Below, piece by piece: positions 44,329-55,499 of a DNA stretch of 64,000 nt. Position 1 is the first letter of the stretch, and every line of letters begins with the position of its first letter. Below the pieces are notes generated by a model. That model searched no databases and was not told the origin of the DNA. It saw only the letters and a program-made list of their open reading frames with translations. The position numbers and the translations under genes are program-made. Origin of the DNA: Helichrysum umbraculigerum (lineage: Eukaryota > Streptophyta > Magnoliopsida > Asterales > Asteraceae); assembly GCA_949592205.1 (NCBI GenBank), contig CATIUR010000001.1, positions 216,634,250 to 216,698,249 of the forward strand. Direction: 5' to 3'.

Positions 44329-47300
44329 ATGCTCTTTTTTACTGTGGTCAATGTGAAAAAAGACACATCAGCAATGAAATAGTTTGAGACTGTTCATTGG
44401 TACTTTTCTTGAATTACATACACCATCTTTGGCATGGGTTCTCATTCTTAACTCCCCCTCTTTTCATCACTGCATCTCTCTTGCTTTCTCTTTAATTCTT
44501 TTACTCTCTTTCACGTATCAAAGTCACGATTGTAATATCTAGACACAAAAAATAAAAAAATAGGAAGAAAACACAGACCTTAATTGCTCTTCGAGACTTG
44601 ATACTGCAGGTATGCCTTTTGATTATGAGTAATTGTATTCATCATTTTGGTTGTGAAATCACATTAAACTGTTATAGTAATGCCAATTATATTTATTTTG
44701 CTTATCTTGCTTAGATTCGTTTATAACTTGTTAGTAACTTTGATTTCGGCATCTTCTTTCTTGTTTTTTCCTTCTATTTTCTTATACGCAGAACCTACAT
44801 TTTGGAGCTTCAGGTAAATATTTTCTTCTCTCAAGGTTAAATCTACAGAAACTTAGTGAAAATGGTTTGGAATATTGATGATTAGAAATTTTATTGTTTT
44901 TATTTTTACTAATCTTTGTTTGGTTTCGGTTTAGATGAGTGCGAACTGAGTTGGGAGACTTTCTACCTTTTTATTTAAGAAATCGTTGGAAGTTAAGCTT
45001 TTAAGGTTTCGTTTTTCCAATGCTAATAGTATATAGTATATATTTAATTATTGAAGAATCAGTACAAAGAGAGCAGATGAAAAGCTCCAACAAATTCGTG
45101 AAGAACATTTTTTTTTTTTTTGGTTCAGTTACTAATTAGTTTGAATTTTATAGATTGTGGTTAGTGTTGCTGAACTGCTGATCTTGAATAAAGATGATAA
45201 TTCTAATTCAAGTTGTATATTTGGTAACACGAATATCTCATTTAAACAAACAAGTCTGTATTTTTGTAACTTTTAATACTGTGTATTATATCTCATTTAA
45301 ACAAATATTTGCTTTAAGTTATGTTTTCTCTTCTGTATAATAACTCAATATTATAGTTAATGCGCTTTTACAGTTTTAGCAAAAAAAGAAAAAGGGAAAA
45401 AAAAAGTGTTTAGACCTTAGAATATAAAAACAGTGACAGAGGAAATCGAAAAGAAGCGTCAATATTACTTTTGATTATATGGTTATTTAGTTATTATTAT
45501 TAATCAATTTTGAAATGTATTTGTAAATTGTATGAGATCAAATAGTTTATTTGAGTAATACACGTATATTATTATTATTATTATTATTATAAAAACAATA
45601 CGGAGTATAATAGGGAAATGGTTGGGTAAGTTTGTGTAGACAAGTATCCATATAGATTTTGAAAGATAAAAAAAGAATTAAATTATTATTAAAGTACAAG
45701 TATGACTAAAAGGCATGGAGGCATGGCCGGTTTGTGTGCAGTACAATGGAAGTGCACAGTTTAGGACACTTTAGGTAGCCATCAAACTATTCCACAATAA
45801 ACTACTCCGTATAAGACCACTCACAACGGTACACATATTGAATGCTTCAGTTTGTGCCACATCAGCGGCACGTTAACAGTTCACAAAACTGACATAAACT
45901 GAATATTTCACTGCCAACAGTAACATTACTTCAGTTAATCGGTTTTTTATGGACCTCACATTTACCAATATACATTTATTTCTATACACTAAACAAATAA
46001 ACAAAACAAAAAAAAATAAAATTAATCATGTGGCCCCACACCTAAACAACCAATGCCCGTCGAAAAACCGATGCCATTTGAACCGACACAAACACTAAAC
46101 ACTTGGTGCCAATGGCAGCAAAAAACTGACGGACCGTTGGGACTATCCTAATTATAGTTATAAACGTTGGCAAAAAAAAAAAAATTCACATTTGCTTTGA
46201 AACAACTAAACATCATCTATGTACCCAAAAAAACAGACTATATACATTATTACATTATGTGTTTATCATCTCTAAAACTGACTTTCAAATATTGATTGCG
46301 ATCAAATAAAAAAAATGTACAGAATAATCTGAATAGGGTGTGTTTGGTTGATGGGTGTGATGATAGGAGTATGGATTTGATTACCAATAAAAGAGTTTGG
46401 TTCATGGGTTTGTTTTTGAAGTATGGGTATCAAACTCACAAAATAGGAATACATCAATCGAGAATGTGTGGGTCAAAATACATTAAAACTCACTTGAACT
46501 CGTAGTAAACCTGACTAGAAAGGCAAATCAAATTCTTCAATCTGCTAATGATCGGTGCTAATAACATTTTTGAAACAATACAGATCTAAGTCACTAAACA
46601 ATTTTCTTACTTTTTAATCCAACCGTCGGTTATGGCGAGTTCCAAAAGTTAGTTACATGTGCGCATATATGCCCTCTTGACGTGCCTAAGGAGTTGTGAA
46701 AGCACCATATAATCTATCAAAGTATTAGATTAGAAGTTCGTGTTTTACACAAACAATGTGAGTAATTCATTAACAAATGCTTGTCGCCCGTTTAATTCAA
46801 ACGCTTACAAAAATAAATGGAATATAAGTGTTTTGTAATTCTAAAAGCTAAAACTTTATAGGTTCTAATTATATGTTTGAAATCAAGGTTAAAATCGTGG
46901 GTGTTTTGTGATTCTAAAAGTTAAAACTTTATAGGTTCTAATTATGTTTCAAATCAAGGTTAACCATCGTGGGGTGTTACCTATATGTCTATATAAAATG
47001 GTGATAATAAAGATATCTTGTGTTACTATAGAGATTATTCAGTTACGTGCATTTATTCTTAGGAGTTGGTTTACATGAAGTTCAACTAGACAATGCGGTA
47101 CTATATTGTTATTTATGTTTAAGCTTAATGTATTGAATAAGCAATTACTTAACCCCAATTAAACTCATATTTCCAACGTTTCAAACAATAGATCTTAAGT
47201 TTTAGCCATGTAAAAGTGGTCGCTATATTGTTTGACAAGTAGTGTGTTAATTTACAATGATGCAAATCATTCTTTATTATAGAAACAACATACGTCTATC

Positions 47301-47337
47301 TTATAAATAAACGTGATCGTTCATGGGATCGTTCATG
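44329..47337 (+). mobile_element. Probable + strand Helitron-like segment ending at 47371, interior without a recognised gene
   Basis: The right end is the clear Helitron terminus at 47338-47371. The left end is not defined. The interior has UTR-like pyrimidine tracts and possible splice sites near 44610 and 44813 (CAG|GTATGC and CAG|GTAAAT), a short (ATT)n run at 45569-45591, and a MITE at 45815-46148. At 46337 a GGGTGTGTTTGGTT string looks like one end of a Tourist-type MITE with no partner found. I see no protein-coding gene. Confidence 0.35.
45815..46148. mobile_element. Candidate PIF/Harbinger-type MITE
   Basis: The ends are imperfect inverted repeats (GACCACTCACAACGG on the left, GGATAGTCCCAACGG on the right, 10 of 15 matching). 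They are flanked by TAA at 45812-45814 and 46149-46151, the 3-bp duplication typical of this superfamily. The element is 334 bp with no ORF. The TIR match is modest, so this is a candidate. Confidence 0.45.
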
Positions 47338-47371
47338 GGCCGTGCTATGCACGGCCAAGAATACCACCTAG
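47338..47371 (+). other. Helitron 3' terminus (+ strand)
   Basis: An 8-bp stem hairpin GGCCGTGCTATGCACGGCC (47338-47356) is followed by AAGAATACCAC and CTAG (47368-47371), then host T. All expected features of a Helitron 3' end are present. It belongs to a different subfamily from the GCGAATTCGC type. Confidence 0.8.
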
Positions 47372-47717
47372 TATATATATATAGAGATTCCTCGTACAGA
47401 AAGAACTTCACACGGATGGATGCTAATTAAGAGGCGCTAGTTCTTTTGTTATGTGAAAGGGTAGTTTAGTAAAATCTAACACAATTATCATGCCTAATGA
47501 CATCATTAATCTATCTAATGGTGGCTAATTAAGAGTTAGCTTTTAATCAAGGGGGAAACTCTTCTAGGAGTTTTCTTATATATATATATAGAGAATAGAG
47601 ATTATTTATATGTTATATCATGTAACTAATTACGTGTTCAATTGTAAATACATATGCAAGATAATGTAATAAAATTATTTATTTACATACTATAAAATTG
47701 TGTATATTTTGTTGTAG

Positions 47718-47745
47718 CCCGCGAATTTCGCGGGTTATGATATAG
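47718..47745 (+). other. Helitron 3' terminus-like hairpin (+ strand)
   Basis: CCCGCGAATTTCGCGGG (47718-47734) is followed by TTATGAT and ATAG, then T. It matches the 7135 terminus except that CTAG is ATAG. It probably marks an aged Helitron end. The matching start was not found. Confidence 0.55.
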
Positions 47746-47825
47746 TTCACTAATATAGTAGAGATGCTATTTCATATGTTTTAAGGTTTTAATGATAACC
47801 CTGTATCTGCCATTTAAAAATTCCA

Positions 47826-47990
47826 ACTCTGGCAATTGGGTCGGGTTGGGTTAGGTTTCCGTCGGGTCAAAATGAGTTTGGGTCAAAACAGGTTCAGGTT
47901 GAAATGGGTTAGGTTTTAAAATGGGTCGAACAGGTCGGGTCAAATTTGGATTGAGTCGGGTCAGGTCAAATCGAGACCCTTTTCCCCTGA
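47826..47990. repeat. GGGTCGGGTT-rich degenerate repeat
   Basis: This short tract is built from variants of GGGTCGGGTT and GGGTCAAA. It resembles the interior of the hAT MITE at 54304-54686, but no terminal repeats or 8-bp duplications were found. It may be a truncated copy. Confidence 0.5.
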
Positions 47991-47999
47991 AAATATTTA

Positions 48000-48314
48000 G
48001 GGTGCGTTTAGTTACGAATTTTTTTTTTCCATTTTTCATGTTTCATTTTTCTAGGGAGTGGGGAGTGTTAAACTTCTCTGAAAAAACAATGAAAATTTGG
48101 AAAATGCGTTCAAATGTGAGAGATTGAGTTTTCCTTTTCCAAGAAAAAATAGATATGGAAATTTTAAAAATCATGAAAAGTAGTTTTCAACTTTGTAGTT
48201 ATAATATGGACTTAGAAAAGTTTTTTTTTTTTTTTGAACACGTTTTCTAATTTTCTAGTTTTCTTATATAAGTTTTATGAAAAGTGGAGAAGTTTTTTGT
48301 AACTAAACGCACCC
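48000..48314. mobile_element. Tourist-like (PIF/Harbinger) MITE
   Basis: Perfect 16-bp terminal inverted repeats, GGGTGCGTTTAGTTAC at 48000 and its complement ending at 48314, are flanked by the 3-bp duplication TTA (47997-47999 and 48315-48317). The 315-bp element is AT-rich with no ORF. TIR sequence, TSD and size match plant Tourist-type miniature elements. Confidence 0.85.
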
Positions 48315-48497
48315 TTACTCTTTTGTAAGTCTCTCCAATGAACACACATGTATCATGTACGGGACCAAAAAATCTATACTTTCCATGCCTTGATCATTTT
48401 ATATCCGAAGTTATAAAATGACAACAGATGAAGAACAGGGCAAAACCCTCAAATCTATTCTCCACTAAACCCCTCTTAGATCTTAAACCGCCAATTA

Positions 48498-48650
48498 TTA
48501 TCCACCGGCAATTCCTCCATCGATAACGATGATTCCAGCAACGTATTCGTCGTCGGCGATATCGAAACTACCGGTGACATAACTCAATTTCACAAAACCC
48601 TCAAAAGAACCCTGATTCACTAAAATGTCTAAAATGGGTCGTCGAAATGA
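48498..48650 (-). pseudogene. Possible short-chain dehydrogenase 3' fragment
   Basis: A - strand frame ends YVTGSFDIADDEYVAGIIVI and DGGIAGG. The pattern D-D-E-Y-V-x-G-x-x-x-V/I-D-G-G resembles the C-terminal end of plant SDR enzymes. The upstream catalytic YxxxK and Rossmann motifs are absent. This is a weak match and may be chance. Confidence 0.25.
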
Positions 48651-48714
48651 GTGTAATCGAACACAATAGCAGCTGAATTTTCGTTTGCGTAAATTTTTAA
48701 TTAAAAAGCACATA

Positions 48715-51500
48715 TTTATTTGTAAAGTGGAAACAAATAAGGGAATCGGTGAATCTATACGTATATAAAGAAATCGATATAAAGTATGTATATAATTGAG
48801 ATGTGGAAGAAAGTGTGAGTTGAATGGAAGTTGAAGAAGAAAGAAAGTTGATTTGCATATTATGTAGATTTTCGTTTGACCCGCTCGACCTGTTAGTTCG
48901 ACCTAATGGACATGTAGTATATGCTAATGGACTTCAACATGTCTGGATGGACCCAATTTTGGATCTCCTTGATAATTTCAATGGACCAAATAGGTTTGAA
49001 AAATTTACCTACTAGACCCATTAAAAATGAAGTAGGTCGGTATTGCCAGGCCTAAAACTAGGGCTCCGCCACTCGATGTTGTAATGGTAGTTTGCCATGC
49101 ACATTGACAAACCCACGATAATTGCCTAAAAAATTAGGGTGTTTTATTATCCACTATCGTCGTATATGTTACTACTGTTATAGGCATGTTACTAAGTAAT
49201 TTGGTCATTCCATTTACAAGAAATTCGGTTAGTACATGTGGACGCTCCGACCCATAACCAATAAGTCAGTTCCATCTTTAGACCCTTATGTACTAACCAT
49301 ATAAATACAAGTGCTTTTATACAATTCATTCACCTCATAACACTATAAGTATCAACATAGTTCTAAATTGACTCTTATCACTATCAATTGAGTTTTACTC
49401 TTGATAACGGGTTTACACCTTTATTATAGTGCAACAACTTGATCGCTAACATAATTTGTACTTAAAATTGGATACACTTGATCATTATCGGTCAATGATA
49501 GATATAAAAATCGTGTCTACAAATAATGGCAAAATTGTTAGATGCAATGTCATGCTCAGTTCTACTTCATACCAACATCTTGTATTGTTAGGGATGTTAA
49601 CGCTACTTCTCCAACTACTTAACAACCAACTAAATTTACCGTTCAATTATTCACTGCTACACATGTTTTGACCAAAAATTAATCAACTTAATTAAGTGAT
49701 CAAATCCGTTAAGTAAAGTAGTGTGCTTTTAATGATTTTTAAGATAATTAATTTAGAATGCAAGTTGATACTGATTTAAAGCTAGTTTTGTATGAAACAA
49801 ATATTTGCAAGTGAAATATATGCAAAAACTTATGTAAAAATGAAGATAATGTCAAGATAATGCGCTAGTAATCAAGATAATGAAGCTTTTATGATGAAAA
49901 CAGTTTGAGCGATGTTATTTAATGAAGAACAATGCAATTAAAATAAAGTCGACACGACCATGTACGAGGAAAACCCTTGATCAATGATAGATCACCGGCA
50001 CAAAACCTCAGGAAGGATCAAACGATCCTTGTCTTATGTTTATATTATTGAATAAAAAAGAATTACAAACTAAGAGCACAAGTATGATCGAACTAAGTGA
50101 AAGTGTGTGATGAATCGGTGAAGAAGATGTGTAAAAAGAGTGCTTTGATTGTAAAGAGTAGTGTAGCAGTGTGTTAGAGTGTGTATGTGTGAGCCAGAAG
50201 TGTCCTACTCGATCATATTGCCTCGTATTTATACTAATGCAACATAACAACAATTCCGAAATATCCGGGATCTCCCCGATACATGCTGGACTCCCTCAAC
50301 GTTCCTTTTGACCAAGAATTCCACACGTGCTCAGTCTTCTCCCGTTTGAATTTGAATAAGTCTCGATCCACATTAATCGGAGTCAATCAGTCACGCTCAA
50401 CTCTGAATAAAACCTAGTCAAGATAAGCAGAAAAATACGGGTTAGTAGTATATGATCCCGGGGTATTGAATATCCAGGATCCTGAGCTATATTGAATCAG
50501 GAATTAATACGGAGTCCTCATCGGAAGATATCCTATGTCTTGAGTACCTGCATTACATAATTATATTCCATTCCAGGATCATGCGTAATAAACGTTAAGA
50601 CTGATCCCCAAACAATTCAGGATCCTGACTTCAATATTGAACCTCAGGATCCTGCAAGGTAAGTCAAAATTCTACCCACAACAACACACATATGTCTATA
50701 TATGTCTGGAGGGTAGAAAGAAAATGAAATCTTAACAATGATAATAGGTAGTCTGGATCTAGACTATTCTCTATCCGGATAAATATGACCCTATGAGTGA
50801 CTACTTCAATCTTTATATGTTTTAGTTATGCGTGTTTCCACTTAAAAAAATTGTGATCTTTAAACCTTGATTAGACGCTATTGAATGTGCTCTCAGCCTA
50901 CGTGAGGGATGTGACATGTGTTAATTAGGTTCATAAGATGACACAAAACTTCCATTGAATATGGATATTAAATTGGGTTTGGTACAACACAAACAATCAT
51001 TCAAGTTTATACTAGGCTTTCAACGATCAAGTCTAACATACACACTATAAAAGAGTAAGATATAACTATTTATGCACTAATTCTTTTATCATATTTTACT
51101 TTTGATCGCATTGTCATAAAACATTTTTCACCATATTAGAAATATAATCTGAATCTTCTATAGATTAAAACATCTTTGACAATTATATGCGCTAAGCAAA
51201 CTCTTAGTAGCTTTACCGTTGAGTCACCTATAAGTTGACCACGGAAAGAAAATCATTTTTGAAGATAAACAAAATGAAAATCAATTAAATTAACTGTAAA
51301 TATTAAATTGAAAAAAAGAAAATTTATGATAAAATACTTTAGAATACCAACCTAAGGTACTCGATGGAAATTTCGATATTTTCGCGTTATTTTGGATATT
51401 TAAGTAGAGTGTTTTAGTAGATGGGCTCAGAAAGTCAGAATACAAATTGGTTATCTTAATGTAGCCCAAAAAGACTATAAGAGCCCGATTCATTAATCTC
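48715..51500. other. Intergenic region with unassigned repeat-like DNA
   Basis: No gene was recognised. Around 49920-50690 the composition changes (GC-richer, TATA-like segment near 50229). CAGGATCCTG occurs three times (50483, about 50624 and about 50645) with a related CAGGATCATG near 50577. It could be part of an old LTR, but I found no paired copy or clear ends. Confidence 0.35.
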
Positions 51501-51513
51501 TACCCACACAAAA

Positions 51514-51523
51514 TATTATAAAA
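51514..51523 (+). promoter_or_regulatory. Possible TATA box of the DEN1-like gene
   Basis: TTATAAAAC lies about 25-35 bases before a transcript-leader-like stretch (about 51545-51612). That stretch ends at a strong splice donor, AG|GTACGT at 51613. The assignment depends on the inferred leader intron. Confidence 0.3.
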
Positions 51524-51612
51524 CGTTGATTCTTGTAAACCTGGACAGAAGATACCAGAGAAAACAAGCATCAATCAATTCAAATCTCAAGATAGAAATT
51601 CACGAGATTTAG

Positions 51613-53455
51613 GTACGTGTCAATTATTCCAAGCAATACATGTGTATTTTCATTCATCCTAAGTTTGATAGAATATCAAATATGAGTAATTTGGGAATAT
51701 TAGAGTTAGGGTTTTAAATATTATAAGTGGATTTAGGGGAAAATTGAGATTTAAACTAATTACAATGGGGATATATACAAGCTTACGGAATTAAGCTTTG
51801 CAAATTTCATATCTAGATTTGTTGATTATTTGTCTGACTTATTTATTTAATGTTTTCATACTTGCTGGATTTAATGTAATATTATTTGATTTTGGGGTAA
51901 TATAAGTATGTGCACTTGATCAACTTGGCTAATATGTGGCTGGAATTATATGCAATAAACGTAGCTGCTGAAATTTTAGAATTTGTAGTGCTTGATCTCA
52001 GAATCATAAGAGTAATTTGATAGGATGGATAAGGAGTTTGGCACCTTTACCCTTAATTCTATACTAAACATGATATTGCAATCGGTTTGCTAAAAGTTAA
52101 TGTTGTAATTTCCAGTTTTGATCTTAATTTTTGAGCCGAGAGAATATGTGGTTGTTTTTTAAGTTATAGCTGCCGAAAGTTAATACGTATATTATCATCG
52201 ATGATTTAAGTTCAGTGAGTTGACAATTGTTTGCAGATGTAATGTTTGGTTAGAAGCTGTAAGAAAATATAAAGTACGGATATTTGCCGGGGTATATGAG
52301 TATATCCCCTTTACCCAAAAAAATAAAAATTAAGTAATGGAGTGTTTTCTCTATGCAGTTAAGTTTCTTTAGATGTCACTTATATGATGTTGAAATGCAT
52401 GTACATTAGAAGATGAATTACGAGGGACACAATGTAGGACTTTAGTTGAGTATGTATTAAGAGCATAAGAAGTGGACAAGGATTCAGGCAGATGATAAAT
52501 GTTGCTTATATAGTTAAAATATGTCAAACTGTTAATTTATGAGAGTACACGATGCAAGTTAATGTGATTGGATATGGGGATGCTTAAAAGTTAGAAGTGC
52601 CTATATACATGAAATATAACTAAGTTCAGAACTTTAATATGCCATAAATGCCATAAATTTATATTAAACTCAAGCTCGAAATCCTGAAACCACTTTATAG
52701 ATATGCTTAGTACTTGTGCTGCAGTTCTATGCCTAGCTTCGTCATTGTAAAGCACGATAGTTTTCGACCCCATTTACATACAATTTAGGATGGGTGTAAA
52801 GGTCAAGAACGTGAGTCGTGAGTTCAATAGTAGAATTGATTAGAAATGCTATTAGCTTATCATCCACAAACCAATCTCCTGTAACATTTCCGACACATGT
52901 TTTCTTTGGTTTAATAGAAATCCATGCTCATTACTTGAAACTTCAATAGTATTTATTTCTGCCAGTATCTCTTATGCTGAAAGATTGATCTAGAAATGCC
53001 TTTATCATGTTGAAATTAATAGGTAAATGGTCAAATGCCACGTATTGGCCTCAAGAGTACAGCTGATTATGTTTATGTTACCTCTATTAGAGCTATTAAA
53101 TTTTATATATTTGATTTGACCTTTCTTATGTGCTAAGGGCTTAATTTCATCAGAGAGAAATATATCCTTTTTTTCTTTTTCTTTCTTTTTTTCAAATCCA
53201 TAACCTATCTTCTTATCAACTAACAATCGTCGTATTGATTTCTCTAGATAATTGTAGACTTGATCTTCTCTAGATAATTAATGAATTCTACACACATCTG
53301 AAGTTCAAAATATATTTTTTATTGGTAGTATTTGCCAAAAATATTCAATATAATCAAGTATATAAATACACGACCCTTTGAAAGTTAGAAACTTGATTTA
53401 ATTATTTTCTGGTATCAACCCCTTTATGACTTTAGCTTTTTATTTAGCTCAATAG
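51613..53455 (+). other. Inferred 5'-leader intron of the DEN1-like gene
   Basis: A donor GTACGT (51613) and a pyrimidine-rich acceptor ending AATAG (53455) lie respectively downstream of a possible TATA box and 21 bases before the start codon. The 1.8-kb interval is AT-rich and lacks coding exons. Long leader introns are common in plants. Other donor and acceptor choices exist, so this is an inference. Confidence 0.4.
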
Positions 53456-53476
53456 GTTTCATATCACATCTGCAAC

Positions 53477-54148
53477 ATGCCAAAATCCTCAGCTGATGAG
53501 AAGATATTGAGTTATAATGATGTCGTGCTCAGACAATCAGATTTAGGCATCCTAAACAATCCATGTTTTCTAAATGATCGTATCATCGAGTTTTATTTTA
53601 GTTATCTTTCTACAACATATCCTTCAGAACACATCCTTTTTGTCCCACCTTCAATCGCTTTCTGGACAATGAACTGTCCAGACACCGATAGCCTGAAAGA
53701 CTTCCTACAACCACTAAACCTACACTCAAAGAAACTTATCATCTTCCCTATCAACGACAACGATGACGTGGAATCCGCGGAAGGTGGCAGTCACTGGAGC
53801 TTACTCGCATTTGAGAAAACCAATAAGGTATTCGTGCACCATGACAGTTTTCATGGTGCTAATGAGAACCACGCAGAACATCTTTACAAAACACTTGTTT
53901 CATATTTGGGTGATTCTGAAGCAAGTTATATTGAATACGATTGTAGCCCACAACAAGTCAATGGTTATGATTGTGGTTTGTATGTTTTAGCCATTGCAAA
54001 GGAAATATGTTGTTGGTTTAACAGCAATGCACATGGGAACAAGGATTTATGGTTTTCTCTTGTTAAGGAGAATGTTACTCCCTCGACAGTTTCGGGTTTG
54101 CGTGTTGGGATTTTGGAATTGATAAAGAATTTAAGAGGAACAAAGTGA
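53477..54148 (+). CDS. DEN1: NEDD8-specific (Ulp1/C48 family) cysteine protease, DEN1/NEDP1-like
   Basis: This is an intact single-exon ORF of 223 residues, the usual size for DEN1/NEDP1 (SENP8-type) enzymes. They process the NEDD8/RUB precursor and remove NEDD8 from hyper-neddylated non-cullin targets in the cytosol and nucleus. The Ulp1 fold is covered end to end. The N-terminal segment has LSYNDVVLRQSDLGIL and the conserved FLNDRIIEFYF. The catalytic triad is His106 (GSHWSLL), Asp123 (VHHDSFHG) and Cys166 (NGYDCGLYVL), with the oxyanion Gln at 159/160. The C-terminus (VKENVTPSTVSGLRVGILEL) is complete. The start Met follows an acceptor-like AG by 21 bases. It is the only gene here with no lesion, so it is probably a functional host gene. 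A SUMO protease of the same clan is the main alternative, but ULP1-type SUMO proteases are longer. A hAT MITE lies 155 bases downstream. Confidence 0.92.
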   Translation: MPKSSADEKILSYNDVVLRQSDLGILNNPCFLNDRIIEFYFSYLSTTYPSEHILFVPPSIAFWTMNCPDTDSLKDFLQPLNLHSKKLIIFPINDNDDVESAEGGSHWSLLAFEKTNKVFVHHDSFHGANENHAEHLYKTLVSYLGDSEASYIEYDCSPQQVNGYDCGLYVLAIAKEICCWFNSNAHGNKDLWFSLVKENVTPSTVSGLRVGILELIKNLRGTK

Positions 54149-54303
54149 TGTTGTATGTTTGTGAATTGTGATGGTAATTAGTTGTAATTTGCAGATTATG
54201 AGTATGTGATATCTACACCTGGCTCTATTTTGTAGCCAATTAGTCATATTGGTTATTCTGGTGTACCTTTTCAAAAGAGTTTATTTGCAATGATGGTTAG
54301 ATG

Positions 54304-54686
54304 TAGGCATGAACAAAAAAACCGGGTTGAAACCCGAACCCGATTTTGAACCCGAATACCCGACCCGATCCTACCCGGTTTTACCCTACCCGGTTCGGGT
54401 TTTCTTAGTACCCGGCGGGTATGGAACCGGGTACGGTTTTTTGAAATCGAAATCGGGTTGAACCCGGGTTGAAATAGGGTCGGGTTGAAAACCCGGTCAA
54501 AAACCCGAAAAAAACCCGAAAACCAGGTCTTAACCCGGTCAAATACCCGGTCAAAAACCCGGTTCCAACCCGGTCAAAACCCGGTTCGGGTTGGTCAAAT
54601 ACCCTGTTTGACCGGGTTTGACCAAAACCCGGTTCGGTTTTAGGGTCGGGTCGGGTTGGGCCAAAACCCGGTTTTGTTCATGCCTA
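54304..54686. mobile_element. Non-autonomous hAT element (MITE) with internal ACCCGG minisatellite
   Basis: The ends are inverted repeats TAGGCATGAACAAAA (left) and its complement (right), close to the Ac-type hAT terminus. They are flanked by a perfect 8-bp duplication GTTAGATG (54296-54303 and 54687-54694), the hAT hallmark. The 383-bp interior is almost wholly variants of AAACCCGGTC on either strand, recalling the subterminal transposase-binding repeats of Ac-like elements. It has no ORF. It sits in the 3' flank of the DEN1-like gene and could lie in its transcript end. Confidence 0.92.
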
Positions 54687-54907
54687 GTTAGATGGTACAT
54701 GTTGATAAAAGTATTTGATCCATGTAATATTCTCACATTATTACAAATTATCTTATTTTGGTCTGGTTTATTTGTGTTTGCTTATTGTTGGGCCCCTTTC
54801 TGCTGCCTTACTATTGGGCCTAAGTCTGTGTCTCATTTTTTTCTACAATTATATTTCATCATTCGCCAGAAAAAGTTGGACCGGTTCACTGAAGGACCAG
54901 ATCCTTA

Positions 54908-55496
54908 GAGCACACGGAGTGCTCTTAGTTTTCGCACCGTTTTCACAACGAAAACGCCGGACTCCGGCGTTCGGCGCTCCGGGCCGACGTTCCGAGTCGG
55001 CGTTTTCGTCCACCGTCCATTCTAAAACGCTGGTTCCGGCGGCATTTTTTTTTTTTTTTTTTTTTTTTTTTGTTTTCTTTTCTTTTCGTTTGGATATAAG
55101 GGATTAAAAAAAAAAGTTTGAAAAAAAAATCTGAAAACTGAAGCTGCAGATTCAACGAAGAAGATGAAGTCTAAATTTGTAATTTTTTATAATTTACATT
55201 TTGGTCCCCTGATCTATGTGTAATGTTACAAAATAAATAAATATTAAATAGAAATAAATATAATTTACATTATGTATAATTTACATTTCATAATTAATTT
55301 TTTTTTTGTTTTTTTCGAATGGTCCGAAGTTACAAAGGAAACAAAAAATAATAATTAAATAATTACGAGAATACTGACAATAACACTGAAACTCAATGTT
55401 AACCAATACCCCACTTTTCTGCTTCAGTGTTTTCGTTCAGTGTTTTCGAGAACACTGAACTAAACATTGAAACAGCATCGAGCGCTCCTTGTGCTC
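54908..55496. mobile_element. PIF/Harbinger-type MITE
   Basis: Terminal inverted repeats GAGCACACGGAGTGCTC and, on the right, the complement of GAGCACAAGGAGCGCTC (15 of 17 match) are flanked by the 3-bp duplication TTA (54905-54907 and 55497-55499). The 589-bp element has a CpG-rich left part, a T run of more than 20 (about 55047-55071) and no credible ORF. Confidence 0.75.
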
Positions 55497-55499
55497 TTA

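Larger units (their letters stand above)
44119..47592. repeat. Direct repeat of a Helitron-type terminus (44119-44308 and 47389-47576)
   Basis: About 190 bases starting ATTCCTCGTACAGAAA and ending GAGTTTTCTTAT occur twice in the same orientation, 3,270 bases apart, and are almost identical. The flanks differ, so the copies share only this block. It corresponds to the 5' subterminal region of the local - strand Helitrons. Confidence 0.85.

Noticed and set aside
48824..49015. 63-codon + strand frame
   Set aside because: It has no motif or splice context and lies in low-complexity GACC-rich DNA. Probably chance.
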